Origin: Aporhodopirellula rubra
GTDB lineage: Bacteria; Planctomycetota; Planctomycetia; Pirellulales; Pirellulaceae
NCBI RefSeq assembly: GCF_014192335.1
Contig: NZ_JACHXU010000013.1
Span: forward strand, 186,001 to 250,000
Direction of reading: 5' to 3'
Length of the DNA stretch: 64,000 nucleotides
Positions 19,239 to 28,429 of this stretch are shown piece by piece (position 1 is the first letter of the stretch; every line of letters starts with the position of its first letter). Both the position numbers and the translations under genes were made by a program. The notes beneath the pieces were generated by a model that ran no database searches, was not told the origin of the DNA, and worked only from the letters and a program-made list of their open reading frames with translations.

Positions 19239-19826
19239 ATGACCAAGAAAACTGTCTTTACGACTGGCGAAGCCGCAAAAATTTGCAAGGTAAGCCAACA
19301 GACGATTATCCGTTGTTTCGATAACGGGTCGCTCAAGGGCTTTCGAGTTCCTGGTAGCAAGTTCCGTCGCATCCCACGTGAACAGCTTTATATGTTCATG
19401 AAGGACAATGGCATCCCCACCGATGCCCTCGAAAGCGGCAAGAAGAAACTGTTGATCGTTGATGACGATCAGGATCTCGTCGACTTGATGCAAGACGGCT
19501 TCCAGCGAGACGGCCGATTCGAAATTCGGACCGCCAACAACGGCTTTGATGCCGGGATGGGCGTGAAGGAGTTTCGACCCGACCTTGTGGTTCTCGACGT
19601 GATGTTGCCCGACATCAACGGTAAGGAAGTTTGCCAACGCGTGCGTAGCGATCCTTCGATGGACACGGTGAAAATCCTGTGCATCTCGGGGATGGTCGAG
19701 CACAGCAAGGTAGACGGACTCAAAGCCGCCGGCGCTAACGATTTCATGCAGAAACCATTCTCGATCGACGACCTCGTCGGCCGCGCATGTGATTTGCTCG
19801 AAATGGAACGTGGCGTGATGGGTTAA
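19239..19826 (+). CDS. Response regulator: N-terminal excisionase/MerR-type HTH plus C-terminal receiver
   Basis: 195 residues from the ATG at 19239. GGGAGG at 19221-19226 is 12 bases upstream and abuts the alternative ATG at 19227, so 19239 is preferred. Residues 5-52 form an excisionase/MerR-like winged helix (VFTTGEAAKICKVSQQTIIR...GFRVPGSKFRRIP). A receiver domain follows from about residue 70, with acidic pocket D75-D77, phospho-acceptor D120 (VVLDVMLPD), S150 and K172 (FMQKPF). Domain order is the reverse of most DNA-binding regulators. Its stop overlaps the downstream kinase start (TAATG), making a coupled two-component pair. Confidence 0.9.
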   Translation: MTKKTVFTTGEAAKICKVSQQTIIRCFDNGSLKGFRVPGSKFRRIPREQLYMFMKDNGIPTDALESGKKKLLIVDDDQDLVDLMQDGFQRDGRFEIRTANNGFDAGMGVKEFRPDLVVLDVMLPDINGKEVCQRVRSDPSMDTVKILCISGMVEHSKVDGLKAAGANDFMQKPFSIDDLVGRACDLLEMERGVMG

Positions 19827-21160
19827 TGCCACCGACGACCATGCGTTACGCAGGTTGGCTGCCGCCGATACATCATCGCGGTGGCGGATGGCTCCCTCTC
19901 AAAGCGACTTCGGTCGCTGGAATTGTGGACGCGCTCGCCGTGGTCGAACCCGGTTCCACCCAACCCGGTGGAACGTCCAATCGCTGCGCCGATCTAACTC
20001 GTCGTCGAACGCTTCTCCGTGCATTGTCCACGGACCCGGCGTTGGTCGTCTTCACGGCCGCGCGTTGCTCTCAACAAGACAACGAATCTCTTACTGACGA
20101 CGTGTCATTTCGAGTAGGCGTGTGTGCGCCGATCAAATCGCTCGATGATCTTGCGCAGTGGTGGTTATGCCACGGTCGTGATGCGTGGCGGGAAACCGAT
20201 TGGTTGGCAGCTCCCGAATCCACTTCCGGCGATGTGTCGTTTGCCAAGTTCGAACGGCTCGATGACTATTTCCGTATTGTGCCGATTCGCAAATGGCTCA
20301 AACAATCCGATCCGTGGTTCGAAGCCGCCGGGACGTCGAATCCGATCCCGCAGTCCTGGAAAGACGCTTTCGAAACGGGGGCAGGCAGCGCTGGTGACGT
20401 ATCCTCATCGGCGGACGCTCATTTAACGATCGATCGACTGGTTCGCGGAGGCGACGAATGGATTGTTCGTGGGGCCGCGTTTTCCGAAGCGGTGGCGACG
20501 AACAAACGCGACCTGGCTCATCGGCTCGCGTATGGTTTGAGTCACGAGATCAACAACCCTTTAGCGAACATCTCGACACGAGCCCAATCGCTGGCTCATC
20601 AAGTCGACGAACCTGCCATTCAAGAATCACTCAAGCGGATCGTTGATCAGACATCACGTGCTCATGCGATGATCGCGGATTTGATGTTCTACGCGAATCC
20701 GCCGGCGGTCTCTTTACGCGAGTTTAACTTAGTCGCCCGCATCGAAACGGTTGTCGCGTCAGCGAACGAGACCGCAGAGCGACTCGGCATCGACATCGAC
20801 GTCGAAAATTCCAGTGGCGACGACGTGTTGATGATGAACGCGGACGAGGAAATGATCGGCGAAGCGGTTGGTGTTCTGGTACGCAATTCGATTGAAGCGA
20901 TCGGAGTCGATGGACAAATTCGGATTGACGTGAGCGTTGCTGAAGACAGGGTTCAGATCGCGGTCGCGGATAGCGGTCCCGGCATGACGGCGACCCAGGT
21001 TGAGAAGGCGATGGATCCCTATTACAGCGGTCGCGAAGCCGGGCGTGGCTTGGGACTCGGGTTGTGCCGTGCCGACCGGATCGCCGGATTGCATGGCGGT
21101 CAGCTTTGTTTGACGCCTGCCCTCGCCGGTTGCGTGGCGACATTGACGTTGCCTCGCTGA
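19826..21160 (+). CDS. Soluble sensor histidine kinase
   Basis: 444 residues. The first ~225 residues are a divergent sensory region without membrane segments or a recognisable PAS/GAF signature. A HisKA-type dimerisation helix follows with the phospho-acceptor H240 (YGLSHEINNPLANIS). The HATPase domain has an N-box (VLVRNSIEAIG), a G1 box (VADSGPGMT) and a G2 box (AGRGLGLGLC). The ATG shares a base with the stop of the HTH-receiver gene, so the regulator is the obvious phosphorylation partner. The signal sensed is unknown and presumably cytoplasmic. Confidence 0.9.
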   Translation: MPPTTMRYAGWLPPIHHRGGGWLPLKATSVAGIVDALAVVEPGSTQPGGTSNRCADLTRRRTLLRALSTDPALVVFTAARCSQQDNESLTDDVSFRVGVCAPIKSLDDLAQWWLCHGRDAWRETDWLAAPESTSGDVSFAKFERLDDYFRIVPIRKWLKQSDPWFEAAGTSNPIPQSWKDAFETGAGSAGDVSSSADAHLTIDRLVRGGDEWIVRGAAFSEAVATNKRDLAHRLAYGLSHEINNPLANISTRAQSLAHQVDEPAIQESLKRIVDQTSRAHAMIADLMFYANPPAVSLREFNLVARIETVVASANETAERLGIDIDVENSSGDDVLMMNADEEMIGEAVGVLVRNSIEAIGVDGQIRIDVSVAEDRVQIAVADSGPGMTATQVEKAMDPYYSGREAGRGLGLGLCRADRIAGLHGGQLCLTPALAGCVATLTLPR

Positions 21161-21168
21161 ATCCGTTC

Positions 21169-21711
21169 TTACGAAACTGCTACGTCGGTTTCGGTCGAGC
21201 CGTGAATCGTCGGTTTGACGATCAACGCGATCACGATCCCCGCGAGTGCCCAGGACAGAACGTCGTATCCGATATGGAACGCGGTCCACAAATACGGGTG
21301 ACGCCACCAAATCAAATGCCCTCCGTTGGCCCACACGGCGGCAAAGATTCCGAAGCAGGTGACCAAGGCGATGCGTCCGCGCGTCGACGCGATGTCCAAA
21401 CGTGAAACCACGAGGCTGACGAACAACGCGGTCACGAACATGTGCAGAAATCCTGCTCCCATGATTGCCAACATGGGGGCCGGTTCGGAGTTGTAAAACA
21501 ACAACGCCGTCGGTCCGCCCTGTTCTTGCGATGCGTAGTCGGGGTAGATGTAGAGCCCCGATTCAGCAAGTGAAGCGTCGATCTGTTCGGCCAGCGTTTC
21601 ATCCTCGAGCACGTGAGCGGGTTCGGCGATGATCATCAAAAATCCCCACCAAAAGAATCCCGCGAAGAACAACACGATGGCGGCTAACAGAGATGCAAGG
21701 ACGATTCGCAT
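21169..21711 (-). CDS. Small integral membrane protein of unknown function
   Basis: 180 residues with about four membrane spans (about 5-28, 78-102, 112-130 and 145-165). A ~50-residue extracytoplasmic loop follows the first span (EPAHVLEDETLAEQ to YASQEQGG). Trp/His-rich stretches lie near the membrane (NGGHLIWWRHPYLW). Family not recognised. It converges on the kinase gene, eight bases apart. Confidence 0.7.
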   Translation of the reverse strand: MRIVLASLLAAIVLFFAGFFWWGFLMIIAEPAHVLEDETLAEQIDASLAESGLYIYPDYASQEQGGPTALLFYNSEPAPMLAIMGAGFLHMFVTALFVSLVVSRLDIASTRGRIALVTCFGIFAAVWANGGHLIWWRHPYLWTAFHIGYDVLSWALAGIVIALIVKPTIHGSTETDVAVS

Positions 21712-21785
21712 GAGAGTTCTTTCGCGTTAGTGGTTGTCGAGGGAACGTTTGACGTTGTGGATGGCGAAGGCGGATTCGCGGAAGG

Positions 21786-22891
21786 TTACTTTAACATCGC
21801 GATCGCATCGGCGACCCTCTGGGCGATCACGTGACTGCCACGTGGGTTGCTGTGGATCCCGTCGTCGCTGAGGCGAGAGGATGGCGACATCCACATGCCC
21901 GGCGGCGCGATCGGGCTCATCAAGATGATCTCACGGAGCCATGAGTCGGCGATCAGTTGCACGTCTTTTTCATAAGCGATCTCCCGCTCCAGGCTCGCGA
22001 ACGGATCGAACATGAAACCGCGAGGGATTTCCATCAAAATGACCTCCGCGCCGTTCTCCCGCGACAGGTCAATCATTTGAACCAAATTGGCTTTGGTCGA
22101 CGCGCGGCTGTGCCCTTTCAAAAAGTCATGCCCACCGAGTTCGATCACCACGACCTTGGGATTGTGTTTGAGCACCCGAGGCATCAGGTCCAACCCTTGC
22201 CGCGTCGCGATTCCGGAGAAGCCTTCGTTGATGACGGGGTTGGGCAGCATTTTGTCGAGCGCATCGGGATAGCCGAGGTCCGGTCGCATGCCATCGGTGA
22301 GGCTGTCGCCGACGCAGACGATCGTGTCGCTGTCGTCAAATGATGCGAAGTGCGGACGGTTGCAGGTGATGATTGATTGGTGTTCCAAACGACCACGCCC
22401 CATGCCGCCCACGGAACGATGATGAATGGGATCGCCCACCGTGTGAGCGCAGCCGGATTTTGGCGATTTCGAAATCGCATGAAGATGATCACTAAGAGAA
22501 CGACGCCGAGCCCCAACATCGCAGGCGTTCGGGGAACTAATCGGATGATCAGCACCGTCAGGCAAATCGCCAACGGGACCCAAGCGGGGCGTTCTTTCCA
22601 CGCGAGCAACGTGTACGCGGCCAGCCAACCCGCGATCATCCACGGCAACACGCTCGGAAACGCTAGCAGCGAGAGAGCAACGACGGAGCCGATGGCAAGC
22701 GTCCGCAAAATTCGCAGTGATGAGGACGCGAGGTTGCCCGAGACCGACGAAGAGTTCTGAGGGGTATCTGCCGGATCTTGGGGGGCGTTCGCAGCGTTTT
22801 CCGGTTTGCTCGTGGGTGGCACGTTCGGTGACGCCGAACGGTCTGCATCGGAGTGGTCCGGCGCGTGGTCGCGTTGCGATGAGTCGTTCAT
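21786..22891 (-). pseudogene. Membrane-anchored SGNH/GDSL hydrolase split by a frameshift
   Basis: Frame A starts at the ATG at 22891 and encodes a polar N-terminus, three or four hydrophobic spans and the segment IPFIIVPWAAWGVVVWNTNQ. Frame B then carries a complete SGNH hydrolase: block I VCVGDSLTDG, block III-like VIELGGHD and block V DDGIHSN. The switch lies around 22370-22380 at ATCA repeats (AATCAATCATCACC on the coding strand). One extra ATCA unit would restore a single frame, reading NQSIITCNRPHF. A separate frame-B start at the ATG at 22403 could still give a free, unanchored hydrolase, so loss of all function is not certain. A sequencing error is also possible. Confidence 0.7.
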
Positions 22892-23375
22892 AAACGCCCT
22901 GGGGGTGGCACTGGACTGATGTCGATTCGGTTTCGCGGCCCAAGTTGCAAGCAGAAGGCATCTCGGTGGGACCGCTACCGAGAGTTCATTATGACCGACC
23001 GGACGGTTCATGGGGGTGACGGTCGCGGGGGCGATGAGAATGTGCGGAGGTGTTGGCGGAGCGTTCCAGGGTGTTAGGGCTTGCCGGAAGTTAGGGCCTG
23101 CAGGGAGTTGGAGCCTTGAGGGAGTTGGGAGCAAACGCGACGATGTGGAATTGCACGAGGTGGCGAAACGCACGCGAAGGGGAAACGCACGCGAAGCGGA
23201 GGTTTGCCGTTTTTTTCTGCTCGGGAGAGCGTCACGGGGCGTGTTTGGGCGAGCGTGGCGGGAGGGCTTCGTTCGGGGCCTACTTTATAGGGGAGGCATT
23301 GTTCGATACCCTCGGTCGGCCCGCACGCGAATTTGCCGCTGAACTCTTTATTATTTGCCCGGAATTTTGCCGAAC
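22892..23375 (+). other. Divergent intergenic region upstream of gatA
   Basis: 484 bases, purine-rich. It has G-rich near-repeats (GGGAGTTGG at about 23102 and 23120) and a tandem pair of AAACGCACGCGAAG (23166-23179 and 23183-23196, 17-base period). The open frame from 23010 has low protein character. Confidence 0.45.
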
Positions 23376-24881
23376 ATGTTGGACTCGACCTCGACGATTT
23401 TGGAACTGTTGGAATCCGGTGACGCGACCGCACGGGAAGTCACCGAAACGGCACTGCGTGCGATCGGAGCCACCGAGCCGACCAACAACGCCTACACGCA
23501 CGTCGGCTACGAATCGGCACTGCGAGCGGCGGATGCCGTCGATGCGGATCGCAAAGCCGGCCGTCCCTTGCCGCCGCTCGCCGGATTGCCCGTCGCGATC
23601 AAAGACGTGTTATGCACCTCGGACATGCCAACGACGTGTTCGTCGAACATGCTTCGCAACTTCACGCCGCCTTACGACGCGACCGTGGTGGCCAAGTTGA
23701 AACAGGCCGGTGCGATCGTGATCGGCAAAACGAACATGGACGAGTTCGCGATGGGGGCGTCGACCGAAACCAGCGCAATGGGCAAGACCTGCAACCCGTG
23801 GGACACCGACCGCACACCGGGCGGCAGCAGCGGCGGAGCGGCCGCGGCGGTTGCCTCAGGAACAGTACCACTGTCCATCGGCACCGACACCGGTGGCTCG
23901 ATCCGCCAACCGGCCGCGTTCTGTGGAATCACGGGACTCAAGCCCACCTATGGTCGTTGCAGCCGATACGGGTTGGTCGCGTTTGCCAGCAGTCTCGATC
24001 AGGCCGGACCGTTGGGTTGGTCAGTCGAAGACGTTGCGATCGGATTGCAAGCGATGGCGGGTTACGATCCGGCCGACAGCACTTCGGTCGATCATGAAGT
24101 GTCCGACTATCGAGCCGCGATCGCGGAGACGGACATGAAAGGCGTCCGCGTGGGCGTGCTGCGAGAGGCGACCGATCAAGAGGGCGTTGCGCCGGCGATC
24201 CGCACCGCCGTGGCAGAGGCGGAAAAGGTGTTCCGAGATCTCGGTGCGGAGATCGTGGAAGTTTCGCTGCAACACAGTCCGTATTGGGTGCCGACGTATT
24301 ACGTGATCGCACCTTGTGAAGCGAGCAGCAACTTGTCGCGTTTCGACGGGGCTCACTATGGTTATCGCCACGCGGCAGAAGAGAACGGGGCCAGCGAATC
24401 GTCGCTCGACAAAACCGAACCGCTCGAGGCGATGTATCGTGCCAGCCGGGCGGCCGGTTTCGGCAGCGAAGTCAAACGGCGGATCATGGTCGGGACGTAC
24501 GCGCTGAGCGAAGGCTACTACGACGCGTATTACAACCAAGCACTCAAAGTGCGGCGGCTGATTCGCGGCGATTATGACACCACCTTCGGCAGCGTCGATC
24601 TGATTCTCGGCCCCGTGACTCCATCGCCCGCATTTCGATTGGGTGAAAACACCGACGATCCAATCGCGATGTATCTGTGCGACTTGTTCACCGTTGGTGC
24701 CAACTTGGCCGGCGTGCCCGCCATTTCGCTGCCCGGTGGGATCGATGACGACGGGTTGCCGGTCGGAATCCAATTGCAGGCCCCGGTCATGCAAGAGTCC
24801 AAACTGCTCGCCGCCGGTGCCGCATTCCAATCGGCGACATCGCACCATCAACGACGCCCCGACAGCTTCGTGACGACCTAG
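23376..24881 (+). CDS. gatA: Aspartyl/glutamyl-tRNA(Asn/Gln) amidotransferase subunit A
   Basis: 501 residues from the ATG at 23376; a TTG at 23355 is the alternative. It is an amidase-signature enzyme that releases ammonia from glutamine for GatB to amidate Glu-tRNA(Gln) or Asp-tRNA(Asn). The Ser-cisSer-Lys triad is intact: K76 (VAIKDVL), S151 (TPGGSSGG) and S175 (DTGGSIRQP), with the same spacing as characterised GatA. The GGSSGGAAAAVASG block, GLKPTYGRCSRYG and the C-terminal LAGVPAISLPGG are all typical. gatC and gatB are not adjacent. Confidence 0.95.
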   Translation: MLDSTSTILELLESGDATAREVTETALRAIGATEPTNNAYTHVGYESALRAADAVDADRKAGRPLPPLAGLPVAIKDVLCTSDMPTTCSSNMLRNFTPPYDATVVAKLKQAGAIVIGKTNMDEFAMGASTETSAMGKTCNPWDTDRTPGGSSGGAAAAVASGTVPLSIGTDTGGSIRQPAAFCGITGLKPTYGRCSRYGLVAFASSLDQAGPLGWSVEDVAIGLQAMAGYDPADSTSVDHEVSDYRAAIAETDMKGVRVGVLREATDQEGVAPAIRTAVAEAEKVFRDLGAEIVEVSLQHSPYWVPTYYVIAPCEASSNLSRFDGAHYGYRHAAEENGASESSLDKTEPLEAMYRASRAAGFGSEVKRRIMVGTYALSEGYYDAYYNQALKVRRLIRGDYDTTFGSVDLILGPVTPSPAFRLGENTDDPIAMYLCDLFTVGANLAGVPAISLPGGIDDDGLPVGIQLQAPVMQESKLLAAGAAFQSATSHHQRRPDSFVTT

Positions 24882-24900
24882 AGTATTTCGATCTCCACGC

Positions 24901-24941
24901 TAGCCACCGTCGCCCGACGGATAGGCTGCGTTCTGGCAACG
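24901..24941 (+). repeat. Dispersed GTAGCC double-hairpin element, copy 1
   Basis: Degenerate copy between the convergent gatA and HAD genes. It reads TAGCCACCGTCGCCCGACGG followed by a GCGTTCTGGCAACG arm. See the other copies at 30837, 46951, 53379, 56100 and 57302. Confidence 0.5.
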
Positions 24942-24991
24942 ATCACGAACCACGTCATTTAAACAAGTGTTTTCGTGACGTCTCGTCGGTT

Positions 24992-25729
24992 TCACTCCGC
25001 GAACAACGCGTCGAGGACTTCCTCGGTGTTTGAGAAATCGGGGAACATTTGCGACGGGTTTTCGGCCTCGAGCGCTTCGATGGAAAACTCGCCCGTGGCG
25101 ACCGCGATCGTTTTCGCGCCGATCGCGTGACCGCACCGGATATCGGCGGGCGTGTCGCCGACGACGACCATTTCTTTGACGCGGTTGCCATGCCTGCGGG
25201 CGACGATCGCGGCGGTGCGGCGAGCCAGGTCGTCGCGATCGACGTGGGAGTCACCTCCCGCGATCCACGCAAACCACTGACGAAGATCAAAATGTTCCAA
25301 TTTCCGGGTTGCCGTCTCGGGGAAATTTCCGGTCATGACAGCAAGTTCGAGTGCGTCGCGGCGAAACAAATCCGTCAAAAGGCGGCGGATGCCGGGCAAA
25401 ACGATCCCGCCCTGACGAGCAAGCTGGCCGCCCATTAGACTGATGTAGCGGTCACGCAATCGATTGCAATGTTCGTCAGACGGTTCGAGGTTGTTCCGCT
25501 GCAACAGTTCGATGACGAGACTGCGATCGGTTCGCCCGGAAAACATCACGTCGCAGTCGGGCAGCAGCACACCGAACTCGTCCCGCAGTGCCTGCGAGAG
25601 AGCCGAATTGCCGACGCCTTTGGTCGTCAATAACGTTCCGTCGATATCAAATAAGAAAACCCGCACGTCGGCTCCCGCCGGCATTGTTCCAGCCAGCATT
25701 TTTAGTGGATTCAGATCAGTCACGCCCAT
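24992..25729 (-). CDS. HAD-superfamily phosphatase (phosphoglycolate phosphatase-like)
   Basis: 245 residues from the ATG at 25729; ATGs at 25699 and 25684 are possible and would still keep the nucleophile. HAD motif I is FDIDGTLL (D28, D30), motif II is VMTGN, and motif III/IV includes [13 protein letters not shown] with the expected Lys nearby. The helical cap between motifs I and II (about 45-110) makes it a C1-cap enzyme like Gph. It probably hydrolyses a small phosphorylated metabolite. The ATG at 25729 shares the palindrome CATG with the start of the divergent menG/ubiE gene. Confidence 0.85.
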   Translation of the reverse strand: MGVTDLNPLKMLAGTMPAGADVRVFLFDIDGTLLTTKGVGNSALSQALRDEFGVLLPDCDVMFSGRTDRSLVIELLQRNNLEPSDEHCNRLRDRYISLMGGQLARQGGIVLPGIRRLLTDLFRRDALELAVMTGNFPETATRKLEHFDLRQWFAWIAGGDSHVDRDDLARRTAAIVARRHGNRVKEMVVVGDTPADIRCGHAIGAKTIAVATGEFSIEALEAENPSQMFPDFSNTEEVLDALFAE

Positions 25730-26684
25730 GAGTGTCCCAGAGCCCAGCCGAGACGAACAGCCCATCCGCGACGAAGCGGCGTCACAGGACGAAAAGCCGC
25801 ATCAATCTGGGCCGACGGCCAACGGCCCCTCCGCTGCCGCGAGTGCCGGTTCGGGCACGAAATTGAAACGCGACGAGCCGCTCGACAAGAGCGGCCAGCG
25901 GGTTCGCGAAATGTTTCGGCAAATCGCACCCCGCTACGACACGATGAACCATTTGTTGTCGCTGAACATTGACAAGTGGTGGCGTCGCAAAGCAGTCGAT
26001 CGTTTGCAAATCAAAGGCGACGCACCGATCCTCGACATGTGTTGTGGTACCGGCGACCTGGCGATCGAAATTGCCAACCGAGCCGGCAGCGACGTGCAGG
26101 TGATCGGCAGCGATTTCTGCCATGCGATGTTGGAGATCGCACGCGACAAAGAAGATTCGCGGGTGCGTGATACCGCGGGCGGTTCGGGACGCCCGACGAT
26201 CCCCTTCTTCGAAGCCGACTCGATGCAGTTGCCGTTTACGGACGATCGGTTCCAGTGCGTGACGGTCGCGTTCGGGTTGCGAAACATTGTCGATACCGAT
26301 CAGGGCATTCGCGAGATGGTGCGGGTGTGTCGTCCGGGCGGTCAAGTGATGGTGCTCGAGTTTTCGCAGCCGACATTGCCCGTTTTGAAACAACTCTACG
26401 GGTTCTACTTTCGATCCGTTTTGCCGCGTGTTGGTCAGTGGCTAGCGCGCAACGATAAGTCGGCCTACGAATACTTGCCCGCCTCGGTCGGCCAATTCCC
26501 GTGTGGCGAAGCGTTAGCGGTTCGGCTTCGAGCGGCCGGGTTAAATGAAGTCGAGTTTCATCCCCTGACTCTCGGTGTTGCCACGATTTATATCGGTAAG
26601 AAACCCGGCAAACCCGTCGCCAAGAACGCAAGCGGGCCCGCACACCGGGAGGCTCCTGAGCCGATGCGGATGGTGACGCAGTGA
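25728..26684 (+). CDS. menG: Demethylmenaquinone methyltransferase (MenG/UbiE family)
   Basis: 318 residues from the ATG at 25728. It is a SAM-dependent C-methyltransferase that finishes menaquinone from demethylmenaquinone. Motif I is [16 protein letters not shown], and the UbiE signatures [25 protein letters not shown], FGLRNIVD and VLEFSQP are present. The first ~50 residues are a Ser/Pro/Glu-rich extension not usual for UbiE. The next gene overlaps by four bases (GTGA). With mqnE downstream and no ubiquinone genes in view, menaquinone is the likelier product. Confidence 0.92.
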   Translation: MSVPEPSRDEQPIRDEAASQDEKPHQSGPTANGPSAAASAGSGTKLKRDEPLDKSGQRVREMFRQIAPRYDTMNHLLSLNIDKWWRRKAVDRLQIKGDAPILDMCCGTGDLAIEIANRAGSDVQVIGSDFCHAMLEIARDKEDSRVRDTAGGSGRPTIPFFEADSMQLPFTDDRFQCVTVAFGLRNIVDTDQGIREMVRVCRPGGQVMVLEFSQPTLPVLKQLYGFYFRSVLPRVGQWLARNDKSAYEYLPASVGQFPCGEALAVRLRAAGLNEVEFHPLTLGVATIYIGKKPGKPVAKNASGPAHREAPEPMRMVTQ

Positions 26685-27358
26685 CGATAGCGAATTCCTC
26701 GGAACGTCCACGCCGGATCGTTGTCGCGATCACGGGGGCCAGCGGTGCGCCGTACGCGGTGAAGTTGTTGCAGGCCCTCCGCAGGAGCGACGTGGAAGTT
26801 CACCTGACGATCAGTCCCAGTGGCGCTGCCGTGATTGCGCAGGAACTCGATCTGCAATTGAACCTCCGCCGTCCCGATTTAGACGCATTGATAACCTGTG
26901 TCCCCAAGTGGTCGAGCGAGCCCGCGTTTGAACTCGAGGGTTCCTTGGGTGAAAAAGGGGACGAGCGTTTCTTTTATCACCAACACGATGACTACATGAC
27001 GCCGATCGCCAGCGGTTCGTTTGTGACCGATGCGATGGTGGTTTGCCCGTGCAGCGGCAGTACGTTGTCGGGGATCGCTCGCGCCGCGGCGTCGAATTTG
27101 ATCCAACGCGCCGCCGAGGTCCACATGAAGGAACAACGCAAACTCGTTCTCGTTCCGCGTGAGACGCCGATGAGTGTGCTGCAGATCGAGAACATGCACC
27201 GACTCGCCGCCGCCGGTGCCGTGATGTTGCCCGCGATGCCGGGCTGGTACCACGACGTGCAGCGACTCGACGATTTGGTTGATTTCGTCGTCGCGCGAAT
27301 CTTGGATCAGATCGGCGTCGACAACGCGTTGATTTCACGATGGAAGGAGACGTCATGA
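26681..27358 (+). CDS. ubiX: UbiX-type flavin prenyltransferase (MqnM/UbiX)
   Basis: 225 residues, GTG start overlapping the previous stop. It makes prenylated FMN for a UbiD-type decarboxylase. Visible signatures are the N-terminal [20 protein letters not shown], the [23 protein letters not shown] flavin-binding block, and the [19 protein letters not shown] and AMPGWYH segments. A ~30-residue insertion (from [20 protein letters not shown]) is longer than in E. coli UbiX. Context suggests a late futalosine-pathway decarboxylation step; the UbiD-type partner is not in this window. Confidence 0.93.
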   Translation: MTIANSSERPRRIVVAITGASGAPYAVKLLQALRRSDVEVHLTISPSGAAVIAQELDLQLNLRRPDLDALITCVPKWSSEPAFELEGSLGEKGDERFFYHQHDDYMTPIASGSFVTDAMVVCPCSGSTLSGIARAAASNLIQRAAEVHMKEQRKLVLVPRETPMSVLQIENMHRLAAAGAVMLPAMPGWYHDVQRLDDLVDFVVARILDQIGVDNALISRWKETS

Positions 27359-28311
27359 ATTCGATGAACGTGACGACGGATGAGTCCAGCGGATCGGGCG
27401 CCGCATCGGTGAGCGATTGGTTGGGGCTGATTCGGTTTTCGCACACGATTTTTGCCTTGCCGTTTGCTGTCCTCGCCGCGTTTTTGGCATGGTCGACGCC
27501 CGTATCGTCGGTCGATAACGCGACGCCTCCCATCCGAATCACCGACATTGTTGGTGTGCTGTTGTGCATGGTGACCGCTCGGAGTGCCGCGATGGCGTTC
27601 AACCGGTTGGTCGATCACCGGATCGATGCGGAGAATCCTCGCACGGCGACGCGTCATTTGCCCGCTGGTGTTCTCTCGCGTCGCGGCGTCGCGATGTTCA
27701 CGATCGCCTGCTCGATCGGGTTTGTGGCGTCGACGTTGTTGTTCTTGCCCAATCGAATGCCGCTGTACGGTTCGGTCCCGGTGCTCGCGTTCCTGCTCGG
27801 GTACTCGTTGGCCAAACGTTTTACCGCTTCGGCTCACCTGTGGCTCGGCGTGGCGTTGTCGTTGTCGCCGATTTGCGTTTGGGTGGCCATTCGCGGTGAT
27901 TCGATGTCGTGGGACTTCATTTCGATTCCGTTGCTGTTGGCCGGAGCGATCGCGTTTTGGGTTGCCGGGTTCGATATTCTGTACGCATGCCAGGATGCCG
28001 ATTTCGACCGATCAGCGGGGCTGCACAGCGTGCCGAGCCGGTTTGGCGTTGCCGGAGCGTTGCGGATTGCGGTCATGATGCATGTGGTGATGCTCGCGTT
28101 CCTCGTGGTTCTCGTGCTGACGGGGGCCCCGGCTGGCCTGGGTTGGGTATTCGCCGTCGCAGTTGGCTTGACAGCGGTGTTGGTTTTGGTCCAGCATTGG
28201 CTCGTCCGACCCGATGACCTCAGCCGCGTCAATGCCGCTTTTTTTCAAACCAACGCCATCATCAGTCTCGTGCTGCTGGTCGCCGGCATCGCCGACTGCC
28301 TGACCGGATAA
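27355..28311 (+). CDS. mqnP: UbiA-family polyprenyltransferase (MqnP-like)
   Basis: 318 residues from the ATG at 27355, overlapping the ubiX stop by four bases (ATGA). It is an integral membrane prenyltransferase with about eight or nine spans. The first Asp-rich motif appears as NRLVDHRIDAENPRT (NDxxDxxxD type) and the second as YACQDADFDRSAGLHSVPSRFG (DxxxD type). The sequence from SHTIFALPFAVLAAFLAW to ITDIVG is typical of MqnP/UbiA-like proteins in futalosine organisms. It probably attaches the isoprenoid chain to the naphthoate precursor. Confidence 0.9.
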   Translation: MNSMNVTTDESSGSGAASVSDWLGLIRFSHTIFALPFAVLAAFLAWSTPVSSVDNATPPIRITDIVGVLLCMVTARSAAMAFNRLVDHRIDAENPRTATRHLPAGVLSRRGVAMFTIACSIGFVASTLLFLPNRMPLYGSVPVLAFLLGYSLAKRFTASAHLWLGVALSLSPICVWVAIRGDSMSWDFISIPLLLAGAIAFWVAGFDILYACQDADFDRSAGLHSVPSRFGVAGALRIAVMMHVVMLAFLVVLVLTGAPAGLGWVFAVAVGLTAVLVLVQHWLVRPDDLSRVNAAFFQTNAIISLVLLVAGIADCLTG

Positions 28312-28429
28312 AACCCAAAACAACCTCGCCACAAGTTCACCTGCTACCTCCAGTCCTATCCACCGGTCGCCTGTCAACCTGTAGCCTGTTTACCTGTCAC
28401 CAGCTTACCTACCACCTTCAAACCCATTC
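28312..28429 (+). other. Spacer with degenerate CCTGT repeats
   Basis: 118 bases between mqnP and mqnE. It contains several imperfect repeats of the type CCTGTCAACCTGTAGCCTGT (about 28369-28400) in a pyrimidine-rich context. No terminator was seen, so mqnE may share the upstream transcript. Confidence 0.4.

Noticed and set aside
23010-23342. 110-codon open frame upstream of gatA
   Set aside because: Gly/Arg-rich translation, no homology recognised, in a G-rich intergenic stretch.
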